Shown here: positions 1-8,534 of the stretch, in pieces | How positions within the stretch are numbered: position 1 is the first letter of the stretch | Layout of the letters: every line of letters starts with the position of its first letter | DNA from: Bacteroidota bacterium | Lineage (GTDB): Bacteria > Bacteroidota > Bacteroidia > Bacteroidales > UBA932 | Length of the DNA stretch: 61,299 nt | NCBI GenBank assembly: GCA_029567375.1 | Contig: JAKQLB010000168.1 | Location: forward strand, 1-61,299 | Direction of reading: 5' to 3' | Made by a program: the position numbers and the translations under genes | Notes under the pieces: model-generated | Seen by the model: only the letters and a program-made list of their open reading frames with translations | Databases searched by the model: none | Told to the model about the DNA's origin: nothing

Positions 1-2
1 AC

Positions 3-932
3 TTTGGTTTTATGAATGATAGGATCACAGGTAGCCTCGAAGGTTATTACCGTTACACTTACGACCTGCTCAACGAAATTTCGACTCCTCTGGGTTCAAA
101 CTTCGGCAACAGTATCATCTCCAACATTGGTAATATGGAGAATAAGGGCGTTGAGTTCTCTCTCAATGTGATTCCTATAGAGACAAGCGATATGTCGCTC
201 TCGATTGGCGGAAACGTTACCCTTCAGAGCACCCAAATCACAAAGCTTACGAGTGTTGAGACAGAGGGCTATCTTGGAGTTACCACCGGTTCCGGTATGG
301 GCGGTACGGGAGGATACACTTCACTTCACCGCACCGGATTTGCGCCCTTCACGTTCTACCTTTTCCAGCAGCTCTATGATTCGCAGGACAATCCGATCCA
401 GAATGGATTGGTGGATCGTGACGGCGATGGCGTAATCACTGACGCTGATAGGTATGTGACCGGCTTCAAGCCCACTCCCGATGCGTTTTTCGGACTCAAC
501 CTCAAATTCAGGTACAAAAAATGGGACCTCGGCTTCAACGGCCATGGTTCGTTTGGTAACTACATTATCAACAGGGTTGCGATGTCCTACGCTAGTTCAT
601 ACAGTGACAACTGGAATAAGGGCTACCTTGACAATTTGAGCAACATCTATCTGGTGAATGGCTGGACGGCAGCTATGGAAAACAACCAGAAATATAGCGA
701 TATGTTTATCGAGAATGGTTCATTCTTCAGGATGGACGATATCAACTTAGGCTACACATTCGACAAAGTAAAATGGGTAGAGAGCATCCGTCTCTCCGCT
801 TCTGTGCAGAATGTATTTGTAATTACAAAGTATAGAGGTCTCGATCCCGAATTGCAGGCATCTGACGGTGTGGATTCCAATATCATTCCCCGTCCCCGTC
901 TCTTTACTTTGCGTTTAAATATTAACTTCTAA
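3..932 (+). CDS. susC: SusC-like TonB-dependent receptor, C-terminal part
   Basis: This is the 3' end of an outer-membrane TonB-dependent receptor; the reading frame is open to the left window edge, so the ATG at 12 is internal and the true start lies upstream. The visible ~309 residues are the last beta-barrel strands: a segment of the form NDRITGSLEGYYRYTYDLL, alternating aromatic strands, and the C-terminal strand ending in LRLNINF, typical of the SusC/RagA family. The stop is followed two bases later by a SusD gene, the invariant SusC-SusD pairing. With the downstream starch-binding lipoproteins and amylases, it most likely imports malto-oligosaccharides across the outer membrane. Substrate is inferred from context only. 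Confidence 0.9.
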   Translation, partial: FGFMNDRITGSLEGYYRYTYDLLNEISTPLGSNFGNSIISNIGNMENKGVEFSLNVIPIETSDMSLSIGGNVTLQSTQITKLTSVETEGYLGVTTGSGMGGTGGYTSLHRTGFAPFTFYLFQQLYDSQDNPIQNGLVDRDGDGVITDADRYVTGFKPTPDAFFGLNLKFRYKKWDLGFNGHGSFGNYIINRVAMSYASSYSDNWNKGYLDNLSNIYLVNGWTAAMENNQKYSDMFIENGSFFRMDDINLGYTFDKVKWVESIRLSASVQNVFVITKYRGLDPELQASDGVDSNIIPRPRLFTLRLNINF

Positions 933-934
933 AA

Positions 935-2617
935 ATGACCCGACGTATGAAAAAGATATTAAATATTAGTTTCTTGGCGCTGTTGGTATCTCTGATCTTT
1001 GCTACTTCCTGCATAGGTGACCTGAATACACAGCCTCTCAATGAAACTGACGCAACCTCGGAGACCGCGTATAAGGACGAGGTGAGCTATCTCAAGTCTT
1101 TGGGATATATCTATGGATACTGGGCATTGGCAAGCCAGAATGATGCCGGATCGTCGGACATTAACGTGTCAGACGCCGGTCAGAGCGAGCTTTGTCGTAT
1201 GTATATGATACTCAATGAGCTCAGTACAGACGCACTCAAGATCATCTGGGGCGACAACTATATCAATCCTATCCAGTATCATAAATGGACATCAGCCGAT
1301 AACGAAGCCATTATCGCGGTTTACACACGCTGCATGAAAGGCATCACCCTGGCAAACGAGTTTCTCGTGAGAACAACTCCCGAGATGCTTGCAAGCCGCG
1401 GGCATGAGGCGTTCCAGAAAACTATTGACCAATATCGTGCAGAGGCAAGATTTAATCGTGCACTCTACTACTACCTTTTGATGGACTTCTTCGGCAATCC
1501 TCCCTTCGCAATGCCTGAAAATATAGGTGGCGACCTGCCTGAGCAGATCGGCAGAGTAGAACTTTTCAAGTGGATTGAGAGTGAGCTCAAAGAGCTCTCG
1601 GAACTCTCCGATATGCCTAACAAGGGTACGGTACCTTATCCCCGTGCTACCAAGGGTTCCGTATGGGCTCTTCTTGCAAGGATGTATCTCAATGCAGAGG
1701 TCTATACCGGTACGGCACGTTGGCAAGATGCAAAAGATGCGGCAGCTAAGGTTATCGGTATGGGCTACAAGCTCCATGACAACTACCACGAACTCTTTAT
1801 GCAGGACAACACCACCAACGGTGCTGCGGAGGAGTTTATATTTGCCATTTCCTATGACAAAGACCAGACACAGAGCTGGGGTGGTACCACCCACCTTGTT
1901 TCGGCAACACTCAGCGATGCGGCAAATGCGGCTATCGGAGCAGCAGTTGTTGGAGAAGGTCAACTTATCAACCCTGAGAACTGGAACGGCTATCACGTAG
2001 CTGATGACTATGTTGCTCGTTTCCAACTTGTAAATGTTAAGTGGGGCGGAGAAGGTTTCGGTTATGACAGAGCAGCCAGCGATAAGAGGGCATTCTTCTA
2101 CAACGGTGGTGCGACCAAGGAGTTTGACAACACTACAACTGATTCCGGCTGGAGATGTTGGAAGTTCTCCGGACTCTATTCAGACGGTCATGCCATATCA
2201 AGCTCCGAGACCAACTACAAATTCTCGTCAATCGATTTCCCCATCTTCCGTCTTCCGGAGATGTATCTCATTTATGCGGAAGCTGATGCCCGCCTGAACG
2301 GCGGAAATGTTTCCGACGAGACTGCAAAAGGCTATATTCGTCAGCTCCGTCAACGTGCGGGTGTTGATGCGACAACTCCTTCTATTATGGATCTCAACTG
2401 GCTCCTCGACGAGCGTGCCAGAGAGCTTATGTGGGAGGGTCACCGCCGTGTTGACCTCATACGCTATGGCCTCTTCACTTCAATGCAGTTCCCCTGGACA
2501 TTGAAAGGTGGTGTACCTAACGGAAAGATTGCTCTTCCCGAATTCCGCACCATCTATCCTATCATTATCAGTGACCTCAACGCCAACCCCAAGCTGGTGC
2601 AGAATCCCGGTTACTAA
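935..2617 (+). CDS. susD: SusD/RagB-like surface glycan-binding lipoprotein
   Basis: A 560-residue SusD-family lipoprotein, the lid of the SusC transporter. The N-terminus has a hydrophobic stretch and a lipobox ending in FATSC (Cys about residue 27). The family's TPR-like core is visible as YRAEARFNRALYYYLLMDFF-type sequence (about 170-190), and the conserved C-terminal block ERARELMWEGHRRVDLIRYG sits near residues 495-515. An alternative ATG at 947 (MKKILNIS) gives a more typical signal peptide and may be the real start; the ATG at 935 is only two bases after the SusC stop. It should bind the imported alpha-glucan at the cell surface. Assignment to the starch system rests on the neighbours. 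Confidence 0.93.
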   Translation: MTRRMKKILNISFLALLVSLIFATSCIGDLNTQPLNETDATSETAYKDEVSYLKSLGYIYGYWALASQNDAGSSDINVSDAGQSELCRMYMILNELSTDALKIIWGDNYINPIQYHKWTSADNEAIIAVYTRCMKGITLANEFLVRTTPEMLASRGHEAFQKTIDQYRAEARFNRALYYYLLMDFFGNPPFAMPENIGGDLPEQIGRVELFKWIESELKELSELSDMPNKGTVPYPRATKGSVWALLARMYLNAEVYTGTARWQDAKDAAAKVIGMGYKLHDNYHELFMQDNTTNGAAEEFIFAISYDKDQTQSWGGTTHLVSATLSDAANAAIGAAVVGEGQLINPENWNGYHVADDYVARFQLVNVKWGGEGFGYDRAASDKRAFFYNGGATKEFDNTTTDSGWRCWKFSGLYSDGHAISSSETNYKFSSIDFPIFRLPEMYLIYAEADARLNGGNVSDETAKGYIRQLRQRAGVDATTPSIMDLNWLLDERARELMWEGHRRVDLIRYGLFTSMQFPWTLKGGVPNGKIALPEFRTIYPIIISDLNANPKLVQNPGY

Positions 2618-2648
2618 TGGCACGAAACATTGAAAAATCAATAAGATT

Positions 2649-3755
2649 ATGAAACAGTTTAAATATATAGTAATGCTGATGATGACCATGTTTCTCTTTT
2701 CCGCCTGTGAAATGGAAATCGAACATGTCAAAGTCGATCCTGCGCAAAGCGTTGCTCCAACATTGCTTGGCCAAAAGGACATTATTGTCAACCAGGATAA
2801 CAGCAAGGTTGAGGCAGTGGTTTTCAACTGGACATCAGCTTCGTTCGGAGTACCTACTCAGATTCAGTACGCTCTCTATCTGACACTTGGAGAAAACAGT
2901 GTTCTGGCGGGTACCTCCTTCTCAAACTCCTTTACCATCAGCAAGCAGGATTTGAACGGACTCGTTTGCAATGACCTGAAGGTCAAGCCCAATGAGACCG
3001 CTAATATCAGCGCCGGCCTAGTCGCTTCCATTTACGGCACTAATGTGGCGCCTGTCAAATCCAACAATATCAGCTTCAATATCACAACCTATGCTGCTGA
3101 GCTGAGGTTTCTCTTCCTTCCCGGTAATTATCAGTCATGGAACATTACCCAGGCACCCCAATTCTGGGAGACGGACGGTGGTACAAATCTCTACAAGATC
3201 CTTGTCGATCTTCAGGACGGCAGTGCCGATTATTCCTATTTCAAGGTGACTGTTGCACGCAACTGGTCCGATGAGAACTGGGGTTATAACTACCTCACTC
3301 CTTCTTGGACCTGTCCCGAACAGTCCGACTCCAACCTTTCTGTAGATCTGAGAGATGGTTCCATCTACGAACTCACAGTAAATCGCAGTGCAATGACTAT
3401 AGACAAGGCAGTTGTTGACGGAGTTGGAATGTGCGGCGCATACAACGGATGGTCTTATGGCACTACCGGCGATGACCCTCTTACATATGACGCAACGGAG
3501 AATGTGTGGGTTTCACCTGCCGTGACATTCAAAGAGAGTGACGGACTTGCCTTCCTCATCCGCCTCAATACCGCCAATGACCCCAACAACTGGGCATTTA
3601 AGTTCGGCACAAATGGCGAAGCCAGTGCGGAAGTCCCCGGTGGCATCAAGCTCGTACAGGGTGGAGGCGACATTACGGTTCCTTCAGCCGGCACTTATAT
3701 TATGAAGCTGCACGGCAACAGGACTCCTTATGTTTTGGTAATGGAAAAACAGTAA
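2649..3755 (+). CDS. SusE-like outer-membrane starch-binding lipoprotein
   Basis: A 368-residue lipoprotein (lipobox LFSAC, Cys20). The first ~140 residues resemble the SusE N-terminal Ig-like domain (VVFNWTSASFG...QYALYL pattern). The remainder holds two carbohydrate-binding-type modules: one beginning FLFLPGNYQSWN near residue 155, and one beginning VGMCGAYNGWSYG near 258, the same two module types repeated in the next gene. SusE proteins are surface exposed and hold starch near SusC/D. It lies 32 bases after susD and 19 bases before the larger paralogue. It is shorter than the next gene, so it probably occupies the SusE position. Confidence 0.85.
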   Translation: MKQFKYIVMLMMTMFLFSACEMEIEHVKVDPAQSVAPTLLGQKDIIVNQDNSKVEAVVFNWTSASFGVPTQIQYALYLTLGENSVLAGTSFSNSFTISKQDLNGLVCNDLKVKPNETANISAGLVASIYGTNVAPVKSNNISFNITTYAAELRFLFLPGNYQSWNITQAPQFWETDGGTNLYKILVDLQDGSADYSYFKVTVARNWSDENWGYNYLTPSWTCPEQSDSNLSVDLRDGSIYELTVNRSAMTIDKAVVDGVGMCGAYNGWSYGTTGDDPLTYDATENVWVSPAVTFKESDGLAFLIRLNTANDPNNWAFKFGTNGEASAEVPGGIKLVQGGGDITVPSAGTYIMKLHGNRTPYVLVMEKQ

Positions 3756-3774
3756 CCTTTAAAACGATAATACA

Positions 3775-6333
3775 ATGAAAAAGATATTAAGCTTTATTGC
3801 AGTTGCTGCTTTGATGTTGGGCACTACCTCCTGTGAGGTATTCCCGGAGGATGCCTTCTCCACAGCCCCTGTGGCTCCGGAGCTCTATTCCCATTCGGAT
3901 ATCCTTATGACATCCAACACAATGGATGAGGATATAAACTTCTCCTGGTCGGCATACAGATTCCTCCCTGAAGGATTGAACTATGACTTCTACGCGGAGT
4001 ACGAGGGTACTGCAGCAAAACTTGCATCCACAAAAACTCTTTACTACATCGCTTCCAAAAGCGATTTTAAGACAATCCTTTATAATACTTTCTCTTCACT
4101 TCCCGAGAACAATACATTTACGATGTCGTTCTTTGTGCAGGTGACGGATGGCGCCAATACCTACAAGTCAGAAACCATCACCATTGACATCTATGCCTTT
4201 GGCGATGCTGTGGCTCCAGTATTCGGCGAAGTCATCAAATCGGTTACCCTCGATCCCGCCGACCCTACAGGTGAGATTATGCTCTTTACCTGGGAGCCGG
4301 CACGTCTCGGATACAATGAAGAGATTACCTACAGCGTATTTGCACAGTTTGAGGATGGAGATGCTGTTGAACTGGCTTCCGATCTTAAAAACACCTCATA
4401 CACAGTAACAGTAGATGCTTTCAATGATGCGATTGTTTCGACAGGTGCACCTGAGGATGCAACTTCAGATGTAAAATTCTTCGTTAAGGCATTTTCCGAA
4501 ACTTATGCTTCGGGTGTGCCTTCGGCTGTGATCACAATTCCTGTTAAAACCTACATAGCGTCATACCCTGACATCCTATATCTCCCCGGTAGCCACCAGG
4601 GCTGGAATCCTGCAACTGCTCCGACGATGTACGAGTCCACTGTAGCTAAGGGATTTTATGAGGGAGTCATTGACCTCAGAACTGAAGATGGCTCTGATGT
4701 TGAGTTCAAATTCTGTATCAAGCCTGAGTGGGGTGATGATTTCGGCGGCATTGTTGAGGTTTCTACCTTTGCCGGAGAATATGCCTCAGCAACAGGTGCC
4801 GTTGGTGCCCCTAATAATATTAAGGTACCTTCAGGTATCTATAATATTGCTCTCAACAAGAAGCTCAACACCATCTATATGGTAGAGCTTGGCACTCTCG
4901 GAGTAATTGGTACCGCAGTAGGCGGATGGAGTTCAGACATTGATCTTGCATATGATGCAGAAAAGCAGACTTTCAGTGCACCTGTTGACATTGTTCCCGG
5001 GGAATTTAAATTCCGTTTCAATGATGACTGGACCCATTCCATGGGTGGTCACAGTCTGAACAATGTATCGACAACTATTGGCAACAACCTCAATTATGAT
5101 GGTCCCGAAGGTAACTTCAAGATTGTTCTCAATGTATCTAAGACTCCTTATACGGTTACATTCATCAATACTGCATATCCGGACAATCTCTATATCCCCG
5201 GTAATCACCAGGGTTGGAATCCCGGTACGGCTCCGATGCTTACAGGTGACGGCAACGGCCATTATGAGGGCTTCGTACACCTTGACGGTGACTTCAAGTT
5301 TACTCACGAGCGCAATTGGGACAACGACTTCGGCGGCACTTTCGACGCACTTGTGTTGAAGGGCAGCAATCTCACTCTTGAGAAGGGTTATTACTATCTC
5401 TCAGTGGATCTGACGGAGCTCAAGGCTACTGCTCTCCTTATTACAAGGGTTGCGGTTGTAGGCTCATTCTGCGGCTGGGGTAGTCCTGAGGATGCGGCGA
5501 TGGCATATGATGCTGCTTCCAACAGCTGGAAGATTTCAGGCCTTGTATTCCCCGCCAATACGGAGTACAAATTTAGAATGAATGCAGGTTGGGATCTTCC
5601 CGATGCATATAACCTCGGCGGTGAGGCTTCCAATCTGGTGTATGGCGGATCCAATCTCAAGGACCCCGAAGGCGGAACATATGATATCGAGTTGATACTC
5701 TCTTCGAAGCCTTTCAAAGCCATTATCACCAGGACAGGCGATGCTCCGGCTCCCGCTTATGCTCCATTCATTACCGTACCCGGCAGTTATTCAGGCCACT
5801 CCTGGAACCCCACCGATGATGTGGCACTCTATCAGGGTGGTGCAGAGGGACTCTACAAGGGTGCAATAGCGATGTATGGCGGTTCCAACCAATTCAAGTT
5901 CCATGAAGCCGGCGCAGGCTGGATTTCCGGACAACTTGTGGCCGGTACCACATACGAGTTTAACCTCTGGAGCGGTGACAATATGGAAGTGGCTGACGGT
6001 ACCTATTTCTGGACAGTGGACTTGCCCGGCAAAAAGGCTGTCGCTACTCCGATAACAAGGGTGGCCATCGTGGGCTCATTTGCCGCAGGCGATGATTGGG
6101 GTGATGGTGTCGAGATGGCATTTGATGCAGCAACCAGGACTTACAGTGCCACTGTGGAGTTTAAAGCCGGTTCTGAATTCAAGTTTAAATTCAACAATAA
6201 CTGGGATTATAATCTGGGTAGCGGTGATAAAGGACTTGTTTTCAACGGTGATAATATCAAGGTGGCAGAGGCCGGCAAATACAAAGTCACTCTCGATATT
6301 GCCAACACTGCAAAATATGTTTTGACAAAATAA
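3775..6333 (+). CDS. SusF-like lipoprotein with three pairs of starch-binding modules
   Basis: An 852-residue surface lipoprotein (lipobox TTSC, Cys20). Two Ig-like SusE-type segments occupy roughly 30-255. After that two module types alternate three times. Type A starts with a PGxHQGWNP-like motif near residues 268, 471 and 666. Type B starts with a VxGSFxGW...MAYDA-like motif near 376, 559 and 763. Each contains F-K-F and W/N residues of the sort used to stack on glucose rings. SusF of Bacteroides thetaiotaomicron has three CBMs in about 485 residues, so this version is much longer. It ends 17 bases before an intrinsic terminator, closing the binding/transport part of the locus. Confidence 0.85.
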   Translation: MKKILSFIAVAALMLGTTSCEVFPEDAFSTAPVAPELYSHSDILMTSNTMDEDINFSWSAYRFLPEGLNYDFYAEYEGTAAKLASTKTLYYIASKSDFKTILYNTFSSLPENNTFTMSFFVQVTDGANTYKSETITIDIYAFGDAVAPVFGEVIKSVTLDPADPTGEIMLFTWEPARLGYNEEITYSVFAQFEDGDAVELASDLKNTSYTVTVDAFNDAIVSTGAPEDATSDVKFFVKAFSETYASGVPSAVITIPVKTYIASYPDILYLPGSHQGWNPATAPTMYESTVAKGFYEGVIDLRTEDGSDVEFKFCIKPEWGDDFGGIVEVSTFAGEYASATGAVGAPNNIKVPSGIYNIALNKKLNTIYMVELGTLGVIGTAVGGWSSDIDLAYDAEKQTFSAPVDIVPGEFKFRFNDDWTHSMGGHSLNNVSTTIGNNLNYDGPEGNFKIVLNVSKTPYTVTFINTAYPDNLYIPGNHQGWNPGTAPMLTGDGNGHYEGFVHLDGDFKFTHERNWDNDFGGTFDALVLKGSNLTLEKGYYYLSVDLTELKATALLITRVAVVGSFCGWGSPEDAAMAYDAASNSWKISGLVFPANTEYKFRMNAGWDLPDAYNLGGEASNLVYGGSNLKDPEGGTYDIELILSSKPFKAIITRTGDAPAPAYAPFITVPGSYSGHSWNPTDDVALYQGGAEGLYKGAIAMYGGSNQFKFHEAGAGWISGQLVAGTTYEFNLWSGDNMEVADGTYFWTVDLPGKKAVATPITRVAIVGSFAAGDDWGDGVEMAFDAATRTYSATVEFKAGSEFKFKFNNNWDYNLGSGDKGLVFNGDNIKVAEAGKYKVTLDIANTAKYVLTK

Positions 6334-6350
6334 CATATGATTTTATGATT

Positions 6351-6384
6351 AAAAAATGCGTCGCTTATCGCGGCGCATTTTTTT
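6351..6384 (+). terminator. Intrinsic terminator after the susCDEF block
   Basis: A near-perfect hairpin (AAAAAATGCGTCGC pairing with GCGGCGCATTTTTT across a TTATC loop, one G-T pair) runs directly into a T tract. It separates the binding/transport genes from the amylase genes. Confidence 0.85.
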
Positions 6385-6412
6385 GATTGTTTGCGTAGAA
6401 TTATTAACTTTA
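6382..6412 (+). promoter_or_regulatory. Candidate promoter for the GH13 operon
   Basis: A TTTG box at 6382-6385 and a TAACTTTA box at 6405-6412 are 19 bases apart, close to the Bacteroidetes TTTG / TAnnTTTG consensus (last base differs). The -33 box lies inside the terminator's T tract, so termination and re-initiation are packed together. The start site would fall about 60 bases before the first GH13 gene. Confidence 0.4.
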
Positions 6413-6482
6413 AAATTTATAGTGTTTGTAGTAAAATGTCATTCAATGCCGGCAGCTAAGAGTTGTCATAAAGCAAGTTAAG

Positions 6483-8528
6483 ATGGGAAGAAAGATCATA
6501 TTGTTTCTGGCACTGGTATTAAGCCTGTTTGCCTCCGGAGCCTCCTGCAATCCTTCCGTTAATCCCGATACGCAGGAATTCAAGGATGTAATGACATTCC
6601 CGCCCCAATGGGACGGGACAAAGAGGGGAGATATCACCTATCAATTGCTGGTTTACAGTTTTGCAGATTCCGACGGTGACGGATGGGGCGATTTCCGTGG
6701 AATAATTGACAAACTGGACTATATTCAGTCACTTGGGGCCTCTGCAATCTGGCTTTCGCCCATACATCCGAGTGCTTCTTATCATGGATATGATGTGGAA
6801 GATTATGGTATTATAAATCCGCGTTTCGGTACGATGGCCGACTTCAAACAATTGGTCAGCGAGGCCCACAAACGCAATATCCGCATTTATCTTGACTATG
6901 TGATCAACCATTCCGGAGTTAACCACCCCTGGTTCAAAACCGCCACATCATCGATGGAGAATCCATATAGGGAGTACTATATTTTCTCAGATGATCCGCA
7001 AAAGGATATAGCTGCCGGTAAAATACCGATGATTGGCACAGAAGGTGCCGGCGGATATGACGGTGGACAGTGGTTTCCTACGGGGACGATACCTTCCGGC
7101 ATTTATAAATTCACTCTTGACTGGAGCAACAGCAATGCTCCGACAGTGACGATATCCATTGGTGGCACCCCGGATCCCGACAACCCCGACCAATCTACCG
7201 AAGGGGCGAAATATCTCTATTATGGTGATGGTATTTGTAAGAAATTTTATTCTAAAGGCAACGGTGTTTACGAGTTAACGGTGGATTTCAACTCCGGTTG
7301 GGGTTTCCTTGTGAGGACATCAAACTCCTCATCCTGGCCACTCGGCACCAAATATGGTGCAAAGAAGGACGCATCTGCCCAGCTTGCGTTTGATGTGCCA
7401 TTTACTCTTTATACAGATAAGTCTAGCAACGACAATATACAGAATTTGACTCCTCCCGGAGCCAAGATGTATTACTATCACTCTCATTTTTGGACAGACT
7501 GGTTTGCGGATCTCAATTTTGGCCCGGTTGCAACAGCAGAACACTCCCCAGCATTCAAGGCCATCGTAGAGGATGCGCAGGTGTGGATAGATGCCGGCAT
7601 CGACGGTTTGCGTCTCGATGCAGTGAAGCATATCTACCACAATGAAAATTCAGACGAGAATCCTCAATTCCTCAAAAAATTCTACGATGCTGTCAATGCC
7701 CGTTTCAAGGCGAAAAACGGCAGGGATATTTATATGGTGGGAGAGGTCTTCTCCGATTGGGATAGGGTCGCACCCTATTACAAGGGGCTTCCGGCCCTCT
7801 TTGACTTTTCATTTTGGTGGCGCATGAGCGCTGCCATAAATCAAGGCCAAGGACTTGAATTTGCCGAAGGCACAATCAGCATCCACGAAGCTTACCGTAG
7901 CCATCACAATAACTTCATTGCAGCCACAAAACTCTCCAATCATGACGAAAATAGAGCTCGTAGCGAGCTGGGAGGCTCACTTACCAAAGCCAAATTGGCC
8001 GGAGCGATGTTGCTCTCTTCGCAGGGCTCACCTTACATCTATTATGGCGAGGAACTCGGTTATACCGGAACGAAAAGCGGTGGTGATGAATATATCCGCA
8101 CTCCGATGTACTGGGGCGACCGCTATGTCACCTCCTATACCGACAAGATAGATCCTGCAGTACAGACAACTGTAGGCAGTGTTGTGTCACAGGAGGCAGA
8201 TGCTTCTTCAATCCTGACGATGTATCGTCAATTGGGCAGACTCCGCAATTCCTGTCCGGCACTGGCTGCCGGGAAAATAGAGCTTCATCCTGTAATCAAT
8301 CCTCAGACCGGTGGTATTTACTCTCAAGTGGCCGCATGGTATATGATCGAAGGGAAACAAAAACTTCTCGTACTTCACAACCTCGGCCAGAGCGAGATGA
8401 CAATCTCCCTCAGTGACTCGCTCGAAAAACCTCTCTTTGTAAACGGACGGGTGCAGAGCAAAAAGGGAAAAGATCATTACCAGTTGAAGATGGAAGGATA
8501 TTCATCAGCAATTTTTAACTTTAAATAA
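6483..8528 (+). CDS. susG: SusG-like GH13 alpha-amylase lipoprotein with inserted CBM
   Basis: A 681-residue GH13 enzyme with a lipobox (SGASC, Cys22). The catalytic barrel begins near residue 50 (DITYQLLVYSFADSDGDGWG). The GH13 residues are present: nucleophile Asp379 in GLRLDAVKH, acid/base Glu421 in VGEVF, and Asp488 in SNHDENR. Between the domain B start (HPWF, near 157) and YYYHSHFW (near 330) lies an extra ~160-residue module containing WFPTGTIPSGIYKF and YYGDG motifs. This is the position of the CBM58 insertion in B. theta SusG (692 residues). Expected role: cell-surface cleavage of starch into oligosaccharides for SusC/D. First gene of the GH13 run, followed after six bases by the next. 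Confidence 0.9.
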   Translation: MGRKIILFLALVLSLFASGASCNPSVNPDTQEFKDVMTFPPQWDGTKRGDITYQLLVYSFADSDGDGWGDFRGIIDKLDYIQSLGASAIWLSPIHPSASYHGYDVEDYGIINPRFGTMADFKQLVSEAHKRNIRIYLDYVINHSGVNHPWFKTATSSMENPYREYYIFSDDPQKDIAAGKIPMIGTEGAGGYDGGQWFPTGTIPSGIYKFTLDWSNSNAPTVTISIGGTPDPDNPDQSTEGAKYLYYGDGICKKFYSKGNGVYELTVDFNSGWGFLVRTSNSSSWPLGTKYGAKKDASAQLAFDVPFTLYTDKSSNDNIQNLTPPGAKMYYYHSHFWTDWFADLNFGPVATAEHSPAFKAIVEDAQVWIDAGIDGLRLDAVKHIYHNENSDENPQFLKKFYDAVNARFKAKNGRDIYMVGEVFSDWDRVAPYYKGLPALFDFSFWWRMSAAINQGQGLEFAEGTISIHEAYRSHHNNFIAATKLSNHDENRARSELGGSLTKAKLAGAMLLSSQGSPYIYYGEELGYTGTKSGGDEYIRTPMYWGDRYVTSYTDKIDPAVQTTVGSVVSQEADASSILTMYRQLGRLRNSCPALAAGKIELHPVINPQTGGIYSQVAAWYMIEGKQKLLVLHNLGQSEMTISLSDSLEKPLFVNGRVQSKKGKDHYQLKMEGYSSAIFNFK

Positions 8529-8534
8529 TATTAT

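Noticed and set aside
12-932. ATG at 12 as a true gene start
   Set aside because: The frame is open to the left edge and the protein is clearly the middle-to-end of a SusC receptor, so the gene is cut by the window.
1292-2026. 244-codon minus-strand open frame inside susD
   Set aside because: It is fully antisense to a convincing SusD gene and its product has no recognisable domain.
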